From: Podarcis raffonei
Lineage: Eukaryota; Chordata; Lepidosauria; Squamata; Lacertidae
NCBI RefSeq assembly: GCF_027172205.1
Contig: NC_070614.1
Coordinates: forward strand, 46,998,001 to 47,062,000
Length of the DNA: 64,000 nt
Direction: 5' to 3'
This document shows, in pieces, positions 24,605 through 37,359 of the stretch. The notes beneath the pieces are model-generated. The model was not told the DNA's origin and did not search any database. It was given only the letters and a program-made list of their open reading frames with translations. Each line of letters starts with the position of its first letter. Position 1 is the first letter of the stretch. The translations under genes were made by a program, and so were the position numbers.

Positions 24605-24847
24605 CCACAGCACTGTCATTTGCACATGCCGTCAAAGCTCCATAGACTTTCAAAAGGGTAGGAGAAAACAGTCAGCAAGCAAGTCTGAAAGTATTATAAA
24701 TGAACACGTGTGCCATGGGAAGTTGGGATTAAATGCAAGAGGCAAGCAAGAACATCTCTGACACTTTTATACTACTGCCTTGCTAAAGCTAGTTCTAAGG
24801 AATAGGTGCAGGGCAGTTTATATTTAGAAAGAAGCTTTTAGGAAAGC
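24605..24847 (+). promoter_or_regulatory. Conserved upstream block of V2R 3
   Basis: Same block as 14660-14906. Here the TATA-like TTTATAAG of the other three genes has changed (TTGCTAAAG), so if that motif matters this copy may start differently. Confidence 0.45.
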
Positions 24848-27800
24848 ATGTTAGGAAAAACAATGTTTCTTCTTCTTCTGTCTTCTACCGTGTCTAAAGT
24901 AGGTCTCATGAAATGTCACACAGGTGATCCCCTACCTATACCACATGAATGGTACCAGCCAGGGGGTCTCATCATTGGTGGGATTACTTCTCAGATCATT
25001 TACTTCTTCCATGAAATTCTGTTCAAGGAACATCCTTCCCAGAATCTCTTTGACATTCCACAGTAAGGATCGTGTTAGCCAAATCTGTTAAGTTATGTTA
25101 TATGTTGTTGTTGTTTAGTCGTTTAGTCGTGTCCGACTCTTCGTGACCCCATGGACCAATGTTATATGTAACACAATATAAATAAACGTTGGCTGGGGAA
25201 ATCATAACAATTGGCTGCAGGAAATCAGGAGCAATTGGAAAAGATATTCTGAATTAGAAAAATAATTCTATTCTCAGTGTAGTGAGCAAATTCTAGAAGG
25301 ATGGATTTCCCTTAGCTTTTGCTGTAGATAAACTCAGTTCAGTTAGATACAGGAACTATGAGGTTTGTAGCATAAACTATTCCTGCATTGTAGACTCATC
25401 TTCTGAATTAATGAAAGTAATATTATTGGCAGAGTCATTACCAAGTTTTACCAGCATGTTCTGGCCCTGGTGTTTGCCATAAATGAGCTCAACAAGAATC
25501 CCAAAATACTGCCTAACATGACACTTGGTTTCCACATCTGTGACACCTATTATGATGCAAGGATGACCTATCGTTCCACACTGGATCTGATCTTCAAGTC
25601 ACATAGGTTTTTTCCAAACTACAAATGTGCCACAGAGAAAAACCTCCTAGCCGTCATTGGAGGACTGGGCTCTGACACTTCTTTCCATTTGATGGATGTC
25701 TTAGCTCTATATAAGATACCACAGGTAGGATATGTACATGGGGGCTGGTGGTAATGTCATATTTTTCTGTATTTACAACTTGGAATAATGTGATGGTTCA
25801 AAAGAAAGAACTAGTGATGAGAAAGAACTTCAGGATGAGAACAGAAATCGTGTTCCGGCACCGTGGCGGCAGCAGGAGGCCCCATTAGCTAAAGTGATGC
25901 TTTAGGTTAAGAACAGTTTCAGGTTAAGAACGGACCTCCGGAACGAATTAAGTACCTAACCTGAGGTGCCACTGTATCTTTATGTTTTCTTACAGCTTAC
26001 ATATGGCTCATTTACCATAGCTCTATATAAGATACCATAGGTAGGATATGTACATGGGTGCTGGTGGTAATATCACATTCTTCTGTATTTACAACTTGGA
26101 ATAATGTTGTGGTTCAGAATAAAGAACTAGTGACATTGAATTTGCTTGTATTTCAAATATAATAAAACACCAGAAAAGACCCTAATGAAAACATTAGACT
26201 ACTAACTTATTTTTGCAGTTTCTGTATGTTTTCTTACAGCTTTCATATGGCTCATTTACCATAGATGAGACGGAAATAATAGAAGTTTCCCCTTTTTACC
26301 GAATGGTCCCAAACGAAGACCTTCAGTATATGGGAATTATATGGTTACTTCAGCATTTTAGGTGGACCTGGGTTGGGCTCTTTGTTGTGGATGATAACCG
26401 TGGAGAGCAATTCCTAAAGATCCTGGAGCCATTGTTTTCCAGACATGGAATCTGTTCAGCCTTCACCAAAAGAATCCCACAAGAAGCTCATATGGAGGAT
26501 TTCATAAATCAATTTTTTAATAAAAGTCCAGTTGATGTATCCTTCCAAGATCAAAAAGCTGGTACAATTATCATGTATGGAGAATCTTTAATCATTTTGC
26601 GGCTGAGAGTTTTTATACATTCAGAATATTCAGGAAATACAGAAAACCCATTATTTGGAAAGGTGTGGATTGTGACAACCCAGACAGATTTTATATTAGC
26701 CGGTTCTTTAAGAGGATGGGATTTTCAGATGTTCCAGGGTGCCATTTTATTTGCTATTCACACAAAAGAGGTTCCGGGTTTCAGGAAATTTCTTCAGAAT
26801 AAAATCCCTACCAGGACGGAAAGAGATGGTTTCCTCCAAAATTTCTGGGAGCAAGCATTTGATTGTTCCTTTCCAGATGCAGGTATGCCTGTGATGGATG
26901 ATGACACTTGTACTGGAGAGGAGAGGCTGGAGAATCTCCCTGCAGGTCTTTTTGAAATTCACATGACTGGGCACAGCTACAGTATCTATAATGCTGTTTA
27001 TGCTTTGGCCCATGCTTTGCACGCCATGGACTTGGCTAGATCCAAATATAAACCAAAGGCAGTTGGTAACAGTGTCGAACTTCAATCTCTGCAGCCTTGG
27101 CAGGTAATGTTTCCCCAATAAATGCTTTGTAGTTTAGTGAACAGTTTGGTACAGGTTGAGAATACATTAATTTTTGTTCTGCTTCGATAAATAATGAGAA
27201 TATTATACATGTTCTTGTTTTGAAAATGTGGTTTACATTTCCTTTCTATGAATAAAACTTGAAAGGACAGCCATTCTGAAATCTTCAGCATGCTGTTATT
27301 CTGGTTTGATTTCTTTCCCTCTTTTCAAATAGCTCCACATGTTTCTTCATGACATCTCTTTTAACAACTCTGCTGGAGAAACTATGTCCTTTAATGATCA
27401 TTGGGAAATGAGTGCTGGATTTGATATCATGAACCTGGTCACCTTCCCCAACAATTCCTTTCAGAGAATAGAAGTTGGAAGTGTTGCTCCATATGCTGCT
27501 GATAGGAAAGTGATTACCATTAGTGAGGATAAAATTGTGTGGCACAGATATTTTAATGAGGTATTGATTCTACGTTTATTTTGGAGAACCCATTGTATTG
27601 AACTATGACGTAAGGAGTGTTTTTGCTTGTATTAATTCTTTTTCAAAGTTAGATGTTTCATTCTCAAATCCCTTCTTTCTATCCAAACTTAATCTCTCAT
27701 TTATTTGATAATATTGCAACCAGTCCATCAAGTATATCCTAATTTCTTCGAATTTCTTTAAGTTGAATTTATTATTGTTTTTTTCTAACAACATCCTGTA

Positions 27801-30800
27801 TGTCGCCCAGTCTCCTTTCGTGTTCTTCTTTTTTACCACCAGGGCTTCTGTGGGTGACATTGACTGGGGAATCTTAGGTTCTAATAATGTTTTATATTTG
27901 GCCCATATTTTATAAAGTGATTTTCTTATTATGTGGTTCAAAAATCCCTTGTGTGCCTTCACCTTCTCATACACCAGATACACGTGGCAACCAAAGCAGT
28001 TATCGAAACCCTCCAGATCCAGCATGTCCGTATGTTTTAGTATGATCCAGTCTTTAATCCATACAAACCCGGCAGCCACATGATATAATTCCAAATCGGG
28101 AAGAGTGAATCCTCCTCTCTCCCTCTGGTCTATATGTAACTGATGTTTAATTCTCGGCTTTTTCCCATTCCAAATGAATCTAGTGATGTCTTTCCTCTAA
28201 TTTTGAAAATATTCCATGACCCCTAAAATTGGGATGGTCTGGAATAGGAAGATCATTTTAGGTAAAATATTCATTTTAACTGCTGAGATTCTACCCCACA
28301 GGGAGAGATGAAGTATTCCAAATTTCTAAATTTTTGTTTATCTCATTCCAGGTTTTGGTGTAATTATTAATACATTTTGTAGATATCCAGATTCCCAAAT
28401 ATTTTGCTTTGTTCTTGATCTCCAAACCCGTAATTTCCTGTAGATCCTTCTACTCCTCAGCTCTCATGTTTTTAACCAACAAGTTGTGTTTTTTTGTAGT
28501 TTATTTTAAATCCTGCTAGTTTACCATATTCATTAATCAATTCTATAGCTAATGGGATACTTTCTTTGGGATCTTCTGTTGTTACTATCTAGTCGTCTGC
28601 ATAGGCTCTTACTTTATATGCTTTTTCTCCTATCACAACTCCTTTTATTCTTTCCTTTTTTTCCAAAGTTTTCATTAGAGTTTCCAACACTATTATGAAT
28701 AACAGAGGACATCCTTGCCTAGTCCCTTTCATAATCTTGATATTTTCCATGACATCATCATTTATTACCAGCCTTGCCCTTGGGTGATGATAAATTGCCT
28801 CTATTCCCCTTTTGAACCTTTCTCCAAATTCCATTAATTTAATTTGCCTTTTCATAAAACACCAGGAACCATTGTCTATTGCCTTCTTTGCATCTATTAG
28901 CATCACAGCTGCCTGTTTTTCATTCTTAAATCCTAGATATTCCAATATATTGACAATATTACTGGTGTTGTTTTAAATTTGCCTTCCTGGTAGGAATCCA
29001 GCTTGGTTTGGATGTAATATTTCTTTTTAAACGTGTTTTAACCTATCTGCTAGAATACCAGTGAAAGGTTTGTAATTGTAATTCAACAGAGATATTGGTC
29101 TATAATTAGACGCTAATTCTAGATCACTTCCCTGTTTTGGTAGCAGTGTGACATAGGCTTCAGTCCATGATTCTGATACCTTCCTCTGTTACAAATATCA
29201 TTCATCACTTCTTTTCAGGGTGTTGCCAATGTCTCTTCTATTTTTTGAAATACTCCACTGGGATTCCATTTGGACCTGGCATTTTCCCCGGTTTTGAATT
29301 TCCATCATTGAAACAGGGGTGTTTAACGTCTTTATCTTGTGTGGTGCTGGGAATTTTATGTTGATTTAAATATTGTTCTATTTCTTCTGGGTTTTCTAAT
29401 TCCTTTTTATATAGCTCTTTATAGTATTTCACAAAATTTTGTATAATCATTTTTGGGTCATCTGTCACTCTCTCTCCAATTCTAAATCTGTTAATTAATT
29501 TTTCACTCCGCCTTTTTTTAAGTTGCCAAGCAAGAAACTTATCCAGTTTATTGGCAAATTCAAAATTGCTGTGTTTCAAGATTTTCAGGTTCCATTCAAT
29601 TTCTTGTTCTAACATAGATGAGCAGTCTGATTGTAGTAATTTTATTTCTTGTTTTATTATCTCATTGCTCAGGGTTTTTTTTTTAATAAGTTCCTTTTCT
29701 TTCTTTCGTTTCCTCTAATAATTCTGCTTTTTTTCCCTTTTCTTTGAAAAGAATTTTGCTGTATAAAGTAACCCCTAATCACTGCCTTGCAGGTGTCCCA
29801 AATCACTTTGATGTCGGTACCTTGATTGTTATTAAATTCAAAAAATTCATCTAACGTCTTCTTGGCTCCTTGAACTACTTCCTAATCATTTAACAGAGAT
29901 CCATTAAGTCTCCATCTTCTTATTCCTTTTATACGTATACCATAAATCAAACAAGTTACACGGGCACAAACATCCTGCACCTATATAACATATATTATTT
30001 TGTTTCATTTGAATGTGCTGCAAGGCTACCTCAATTGCTATGATACTTCATCAGTAAATGAGAAATATATCTTTTCAATATAACGAATTATTTAAAAAAA
30101 CACAAAAACCATAGATCATATCATAGATTATTGCGTTTCATTTGAATGTGCTGCACGGCTGTCTCTATTGTTATGATACTTCATCAGTAACTGAGAAATA
30201 TATTTTTTCAATATAACTAATTCTTTTAAAAAACAAAAAACAAAAATTTATATGGACAGGTGGTTCCCCTTTCTGTGTGTAATGAATGTTGCCATCCTGG
30301 TCATCAGAAGAAAAGGAAGGAGGGTGAAAAATTTTGCTGCTATGATTGTGCTCCATGTCCAGATGGGAAAATTTCAAACCAAACGGGTAGGTCATGTCAT
30401 CTTGCCAAAACAAAAGGTAAAAATAATTTTCTGTATTCAATGAATGGTCAGTAAGTTGAATCTCCCCCACCCCAACCCATTTTTCAGATATGGAAGACTG
30501 TTTCCAATGCCCAGAAGATCAGTATCCAAGCAAGAATAGAAGTCAATGCCACCCGAAAATCATACATTTTTTGTCTTACAAAGAACCTTTAGGGAAAGGC
30601 TTAGCTTCAGTTACGGCTTCTTTTTCTTTCATAACAACCTTAGTGTTTGCTACCTTCATTAAGCATAAAGATACCCCCATTGTAAAAGCCAACAACCGGG
30701 ACCTCACTTACATTCTCCTGGTCTCCCTCCTGCTCTGCTTCCTCTCCTCTTTGTTATTCATCGGCCAACCTGGGAATGTGTCCTGCCTTCTCCGACAACC

Positions 30801-31389
30801 AACATTTGTTATCATTTTCTCAGTGGCTGTTTCTTGCATGTTGGCCAAGACCACTATTGTTTCTCTAGCATTCATGGCCACAAAACCAGGATCAAGAGTG
30901 AAGAAATGGGTGGGGAAGAAAGTATCCTATTCAATTGCTGTTTACTGTTCACTTGTTCAATTGGGCTTTTGCACAGTGTGGCTCTCAACCTTTCCCCCAT
31001 TCCCTGAATTAGACATCCATTCAGTGAATGAAGAAATCATTGTACAGTGTAATGAAGGGTCTGTCACTATGTTTTATTGTGTCCTGGGCTACATGGGTCT
31101 CCTTGCCATCAGCAGCTTCATTGTGGCCTTCCTGGCCCACAAGTTACCTGACAGTTTTAATGAAGCAAAGTTCATTACATTCAGCATGTTAGCATTTTGC
31201 AGTGTTTGGTTGTCCTTTGTTCCAACTTACCTGAGCACCAGAGGGAAAGGCATGGTGGCTGTGGAGATCTTCTCCATCTTGACATCCAGTGCTGTGCTAC
31301 TGGGATGCATCTTTTTCCCTAAGTGCTACATCATTTTGCTGAGGCCTGAACTGAACAGCAGGGAGCAGATAATGAAGAGACAGCATTGA
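24848..31389 (+). CDS. Vomeronasal type-2 receptor 3 (V2R, six exons, intact)
   Basis: Exons: 24848-25062, 25433-25724, 26240-27103, 27333-27560, 30260-30386 and 30488-31389. They sum to 2628 nt, giving 875 residues with AG/GT at every junction and no internal stop. The signal peptide is [19 protein letters not shown]. The ligand domain spans exons 1-4, the linker [13 protein letters not shown] is in exon 5, and exon 6 has [17 protein letters not shown] and [17 protein letters not shown]. Intron 2 contains a tandemly duplicated segment with an extra 45-nt acceptor/donor-bounded piece ending in TAG. Intron 4 is enlarged to 2.7 kb by an L1 and a short tandem repeat. In exon 6 it has CLAHKLP- rather than LARKLP-type wording (AHK at the end of helix 5 region). 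The 5' half pairs with V2R 4, the 3' half with V2R 2. Ligand unknown. Confidence 0.93.
25095..25160 (-). mobile_element. Bov-B LINE 3' tail, minus strand
   Basis: Reads GTTTAGTCGTTTAGTCGTGT then CCGACTCTTCGTGACCCCAT, the reverse complement of the tail at 18170. It sits in V2R 3 intron 1. Confidence 0.8.
25825..25974 (-). mobile_element. Truncated Tigger-like MITE in V2R 3 intron 2
   Basis: Right part of the 13611-type element in minus orientation, ending CTGAGGTGCCACTG before TA. The other end is missing and meets duplicated intron sequence. Confidence 0.65.
25996..26040 (+). other. Chimeric 45-nt potential micro-exon ending in a stop
   Basis: An acceptor (TTTTCTTACAG) precedes 45 nt that begin like V2R exon 3 (LTYGSFTI) and end like exon 2 (ALYKIP then TAG). 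A donor GTAGGATATG identical to the exon 2 donor follows. The length is a multiple of three and the phase matches both neighbours, so inclusion would end translation at its last codon. It arose by a tandem duplication joining exon 3 to exon 2 across a TAG microhomology. Whether it is spliced in is unknown. Confidence 0.6.
27630..29943 (-). mobile_element. Older L1 ORF2 copy in V2R 3 intron 4
   Basis: The minus strand carries, in order, an L1 linker (29240-29920, with WKLKILK- and [11 protein letters not shown]-like segments), reverse transcriptase pieces (28589-28945: [11 protein letters not shown] and AYADD) and a C-terminal part (27603-28094: [22 protein letters not shown]). Several frame breaks separate them, and there is no 3' UTR or poly-A. 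At about 29943 the sequence returns to intron homologous with V2R 2 and V2R 4 (CAAACAAGTTACAC), fixing the right edge. Confidence 0.75.
29990..30245 (+). repeat. Tandem duplication (about 130 bp) before V2R 3 exon 5
   Basis: The motif TTTCATTTGAATGTGCTGCA followed by GATACTTCATCAGTAA occurs twice (about 30001-30075 and 30139-30210), while the other V2R paralogues have it once. The second copy adjoins the exon 5 acceptor. Confidence 0.75.
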
Positions 31390-31469
31390 GGAATTTGTCT
31401 TCATTGCCACAGTCATGCTAATTTGCATGATGGACAACTATTTCACATACATATCAGTTAGAAGAACAG

Positions 31470-32560
31470 GGGCATATTCAGTTTTATTTCTCTCTCCTGC
31501 ATTGTTAGCATAGATAACTGTCTCTGCAACATCTTAATTTGCTAAGTTATATTTCTCTTAATTGGACATTGTTCCCGTTCTTTTTCTTTTCATCTAACCG
31601 CACAGAAACTTTTTGTAGTTTCTCTGGTTTCTTTCTTTTCTTTTTATGGAATAACTTCTTATGTAAGCTTGACTTGCATCCTAAACTGTCTGTATCCCTG
31701 TGTCTTTATTAAACTTATTCTCAAAGAATTATTTTAACCTTTGTTTGCAATCTTGTTCAACCTTCTCTTCTTGTAACAATTCATTAAACCTCCATCTAAT
31801 AATACTTATGAGTGTCATAATGACTGTGATCTGAGAAAAGCTTTGGTAAGATGTCTACCATGTCTCAGTATGTAACTAGCCCTGGGATGGATAGAAGAGA
31901 AGTTCCCTACCAGAGAGGAATGGCAAGCCAAGCTGATGGACTATGCTGAAATGGTAAAACTGACTGGAAAACTCAAAAACCAGGAGAACAAAAACTGTAT
32001 TAAAGAATGGGAAAAAATTATAATTTATTTAGGACACCATTATAATCAGATGGAAAGAATGGCAGGATTTCGATTTCACTTGTAGTGTAACAAATACCAT
32101 GGACAATATGGATTGATATAAAAGTTAGAGTATGGAAGAATATGCAGTTGTAAATGTTGAAAATGGGACCCCATGGAGGAGGTGGGGGGAAGTCACGAGA
32201 TTCAGAGTAATCTCTGTACAGTGGTGCCTCGCAAGACAAAATTAATTCATTCCGCGAGTCTTTTCATCTTGCGATGTTTTTCGTCTTGCGAAGCACGGTC
32301 CGTCGCAACTGCGCCTCTTCAAGCGGCTTTAAGAAAAAAGCGAACAAATTCGCAAGACGTTTTCATCTTGCGAAGCAAGCCCATAGGGAAAATCGTCTTG
32401 CGAAACAACGCAAAAACCAAAAACCCCTTTCGTCTTGCGCGTTTTTCGTCTTGCGAGGGGTTTGTCTTGCGAGGCACTTCTGTATATGGATGTATATTTG
32501 GATTTTTATAACTGTATTTGTAAAACCAAATAAAAATGATTTCACAGAAAAAGGGAGACA
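31470..32560 (+). mobile_element. L1 remnants in inverted arrangement with a nested MITE
   Basis: 31470-31800 on the minus strand resembles the L1 ORF2 linker (TVWDASQAYIRS). 31880-32085 on the plus strand resembles the ORF2 C-terminus (REEWQAKLMDYAEM, KEWEKIIIYL) and leads into a 3' UTR ending near 32560. The inverted order suggests another twin-primed insertion, but no target duplication was found. A MITE sits inside its 3' UTR. Confidence 0.5.
32219..32482 (+). mobile_element. Tigger-like MITE, CTTGCG-rich subfamily
   Basis: A 264-bp element with ends CAGTGGTGCCTCGCAAGAC and GTCTTGCGAGGCACTTCTG, flanked by TA. The inside repeats CGTCTTGCGA many times in both orientations. It is nested in L1 sequence. 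Confidence 0.8.
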
Positions 32561-32589
32561 GAGAGAAAAAGAGCTGGGTTCTCAATGAG

Positions 32590-33540
32590 ATATGTAAATT
32601 GCTTTGCATCTCCATTTTTATATCTCTGTATGTCAACAATGTCCATATTATACATCATTTCAAAGAAAATCTTAGTTTACCCGGGAAAACTTTAATATTT
32701 TACCCTAAAACTCTGTTCTGTATTGGAGAAACCACTCCATTCCATTCTCCAATAAGGCAGCAATTTTCATATGAAAAGTCCAGCAACCTGTCCGTAAGTC
32801 CTTCATAAAATATAGATTTCTCTTCATTTGCTGCATATATGTCTACAACCAAAGTTTTATTCCTTTGGATATTAACTCCCACCCCAACATTCACCATTTT
32901 AATCAATCAATCCATTTTATTGTATATAGGCGAAAGGCCTTTACAACAGACAACAGGTAATAAAAGGAAACTTTCATCTAAAACCATACAATGTAACCTG
33001 TAGCAGTTTACAACATAAAAAGAAATTTACAACATTAAAACTTAAGATTGGAGTGCATTCACGTAGCTACATATCTACCTCAATTGGGGCAGAGGTGGGA
33101 ATGCATATATAGAAAAACTCCATTTCCCCTCCATCAGTGCTGCAGAGATAAATGAATCATGTGGCATCCCATAACAATTTTTTATTTTAAAAAAATACTA
33201 CTTTATTGTACATTGACTAAAGAACATCAATCCACTTACAGTTAAAACACAAATATATGCTGTTTTCAGTACAGTATCAAGAAAATGTATACATACAGAA
33301 AGTTTTAAATGCAATAATTAGCCATAGATGAGGTATAAATTACACTTCAGAATTAATATGAAAAACTAGTTGTTCAGTCAGGCATGATATTTTTGATCAT
33401 GCAAATCTGGAGTCAAGGTCCCTTATCTCATCTGCCTGGAGACCAGAAAGGACTTCTGCTCACAAATGGAAGACAAGAACCAACATGTTGCCTACCAGAA
33501 GGGTCATTTAGAATCAAAACACAGAGAAAGTAATTACCCC
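32590..33540 (-). mobile_element. Duplicated V2R upstream segment with L1 endonuclease fragment
   Basis: Paralogue of 23640-24600. The minus strand reads GVGVNIQRNKTLVVDIYA and an IGEWNGVVSP motif typical of L1 endonuclease, followed by common unassigned flank leading to the V2R 4 promoter block. Confidence 0.6.
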
Positions 33541-33559
33541 TCTCACACACAAAGTTATC

Positions 33560-33803
33560 TACAGCACCATTATTTTCTCAGGTGGTCAAAGCTCCAGAGA
33601 CTTTCAAAAGGGTAGGAGAAAACAGTCAGTAAGCAAGTCTGAAAGTGATGATAAATGAACACCTGTGCCATGGGAAGTTGGGATTAAATGCAAGAGGCAA
33701 GCAAGGACATCTCTGACACTTTTCTCCCATTGCCTTTTATAAGCTTGATGTAAGAAAATAGGTGCAAGGCAGTTTATATTTAGAAAGAAGCTTTGAGGAA
33801 AGC
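33560..33803 (+). promoter_or_regulatory. Conserved upstream block of V2R 4
   Basis: Same block as at 14660-14906, with the TATA-like TTTTATAAG at about 33735-33743 intact. Confidence 0.45.
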
Positions 33804-36800
33804 ATGCTAGGAAAAACAATGTTTCTTCTTCTTCTGCCTTCTACTGTGTCCAAAGTAGGTCTCATGAAATGTCACACAGGTGATCCCCTACCTATACCAC
33901 ATGAATGGTACCAGCCAGGGGGTCTCGTCATTGGTGGGATTACTTCTCAGATCATTTACTTCTTCCATGAAATTCTGTTCAAGGAACATCCTTCCCAGAA
34001 TCTCTTTGATATTCCACAGTAAGGATCGTCTTAGTCAAATCTGTTAAATTGCATGCATTTTGTAAATGTAGAAGAAATATGTGGTAGTCCAAAGCTGTAA
34101 AGATTTGTGAATGGGGAAATATAAAAACAGTCAAAGAAATCATCTTTATGTATATTCCTTGTGCACTGAGATAGAGGTGAAGTATTTTCTTATATAATAA
34201 TATGAGAGATCACAAGGTTTCTTAATGCACTAGGCATTATAGATGACAAATTCACATGTTATATGTATCAAAATATAAATAAAGGCTGGTAGGTGATAGT
34301 CGTAACAGTTGGCTGTAGGGAACTGAGAGCAATTGGAAACGATACTCCCATTCCTGTAAGATTCAGTTGCTCATGTAGATTAAAGCGATTATAGAGTAAC
34401 AGTTTCATACATTGTAGGAACAACTTCTGAATTAGAAAAATAATTCTATTCTCAGTGTGGTGAGCAAGTTCTAGCAGGATAGATTTCCCTTGACTGTAAA
34501 TCAACTCAAGTTAGATACAGGAACTACGAGGTTTGTAGCATAAACTATTCCTGCATTGTAGACTCATCTTCTGAATTAATGAAAGTAATATTATTGGCAG
34601 AGTCATTACCAAGTTTTACCAGCATGTTCTGGCCCTGGTGTTTGCCATAAATGAGCTCAATAAGAATCCCAAAATATTACCTAATGTGACACTTGGTTTC
34701 CACATCTGTGACACCTATTATGATGCAAGGATGACCTATCGCACCACACTGGATCTGATCTTCAAGGCGCATAGGTTTCTCCCAAACTACAAATGTGCCA
34801 CAGAGAAAAACCTCCTAGCCGTCATTGGAGGACTAGGCTCTGACTCTTCTTTCCATCTGATGGATGTCTTAGCTCTATATAAGATACCACAGGTAGGATA
34901 TGTACATGGGTACTGGTGGTAATATCATATTCTTCTGTATTTACAACTTGGAATAATGTTATGGTTCAAAAGAAAGAACTAGTGAGAGTGAATTTGCTTG
35001 TATTTCAAATAAAATAAAACACCAGAAAAGACCCTAATGAAAACATTAGACTACTAACTTAGTTTTGCAGTATCTGTATGTTTTCTTACAGCTTTCATAT
35101 GGCTCATTTACCATAGATGAGACCAAAATAATAGAAGTTTCCCCTTTTTACCAAATGGTTCCAAACGAAGACCTTCAGTATATGGGAATTATATGGTTAC
35201 TTCAGCATTTTAGGTGGACCTGGGTTGGACTCTTTGTTGTGGATGATAACAGTGGAGAGCAATTCCTAAAAATACTGGAGCCATTGTTTTCCAGACATGG
35301 AATCTGTTCAGCCTTCACCAAAAGAATCTCAAAAGGAGCTCACATGGAGGAATTCATAAATCAGTTTTACCATTCCAGAGCAATTGATATATCTTTCCAA
35401 GATCATAAAGCTGGTACAATCATCTTGTACGGAGAATCTTCAATAATTTTGCGGCTTAGAATTTTTATATGTTCAGAAGATTCAGGAAATACAAAAAACA
35501 CATTATTTGGAAAGGTGTGGATTGTGACAACCCAGATGGATTTTATATTAACAGGTGCCGCAAGAGGATGGGATTTCCAGATGTTCCAGGGTGCCATTTT
35601 ATTTGCTATTCACACAAAAGAGGTTCCAGGTTTCAGGGAATTTCTTCAAAATATAAAACCTTACATGACGGAAAGAGATGGTTTCCTCAAAAATTTCTGG
35701 GAGCAAGCATTTGATTGTATATTTTCAGATCCAGGTATGCCTGTGATGGATGATGACACTTGTACTGGAGAGGAGAGGCTGGAGAGTCTCCCTGCAGGTC
35801 TTTTTGAATTGCACATGACTGGACACAGCTACAGTATCTATAATGCTGCTTATGCTTTGGCCCATGCTTTGCATGCCATGGACTTGGCTAGATCCAAATA
35901 TAAACCAAAGGTAGTTGGTAACAGTGTCGAACTTCAGTCTCTGCATCCTTGGCAGGTAATGTTTCCCCAACAATTGCTTCGTAGTTCATTGAATAGTTTG
36001 GTACAGGTTGAGAATACATTAATGTTTGTTCTGCTTGGATAAATAATAAAGATATTTAACATCTTTCTCATTTCAAAAATTGGGCTTCCATTTCCTTCCT
36101 AAGACTGAAACTTTAAAGGATTGTCATTCTGTAAACTTTAGCTTGTTATTCTATTTTGATTCCCCCCACCCTTTTATTGCTGAAATAGCTCCACCAGTTT
36201 CTTCAAGGCATCTCATTTAACAATTCAGCTGGAGAAACCATGTCCTTTAATGATCAATGGGAAATAAGTGGTGGATTTGACATCATGAACCTGGTCACCT
36301 TCCCCAACAATTCCTTTCAGAGAATAAAAGTTGGAAGTGTTGTTCCATATGCTCCGGAAGGGAAAGGATTCACCATTAGTGAGAACAAAATTGTCTGGCA
36401 CAGATATTTTAATGAGGTATTTATTCTGGGTCTATCTTTGGAGAACCCATTGTGTTGAACTATGAAGGAATGCGTATTTTTCTCTCCATAACCTTGTTTT
36501 GCAAAGCAACTCAAACTCTAGAATGAATTTATTGATTCCTTTCACATTCAGAAACCAGGTGTGGTTTTAGAACAGCACAAATGGTTACTCACTCACTGGG
36601 CAAAAAGCAGAGATGGCTCCCACTTGCCAAGCTATGGGTAGGAGCTGGGAGGGCTCTAGGACCCTGCTGATGCTCTTTCACATCCTTCACTCCTGGGTGG
36701 GTGGTAATAATAATTTATAATAATAATTTATTATTTATACCCCACCTATCCAGCTGGGTTTCCCCAGTCACTCTGGGCGGCTTCCAACAAAATATTAAAA

Positions 36801-37299
36801 TACAAGAATCCTTCAGATATTAAAAGCTTCCCTAAACAGGGCTGCCTTCAGATATCTCCTAAAAGTTTGGTAGTTGTTTTTTTCCTTTGACATTTGGTGG
36901 GAGGGTGTTCCACAGGGTAGGCACCACTACCGAGAAGCCCCTCTGCCTGGTTCATGTTGTCATGTCTTCTGGGCTCCATTTAACATTAAGATAATGCCAG
37001 TATCAATACATTTGATTGCTGCAGTGCCGAGGAACTTCTGGCACTTCCCTCACTACAAGAAGCAAAGCTACAGGGAACCAGGCAGAGGGCCTTCTCGGTA
37101 GTGGTGCCCACCCTGTGGAATGCCCTCTCTTCAGATATCAAAGAGATAAACAACTACTTGACATTTAGAAAACATCTGAAGGCAGCATTGTTCAGGGAAG
37201 TTTTTAATGTGTGACATTTTGATGTATTTTTAATCTTTGTTGGAAGACGCCCAGAGTGGCTGGGGAAACCCAGCCAGATGGGTGAGGTACACATAATAA

Positions 37300-37359
<60 letters not shown>

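Noticed and set aside
32219-32482. Regularly repeated CTTGCGA motif as an array of binding sites
   Set aside because: The motif repeats lie inside a MITE with clear terminal inverted repeats, which explains them.
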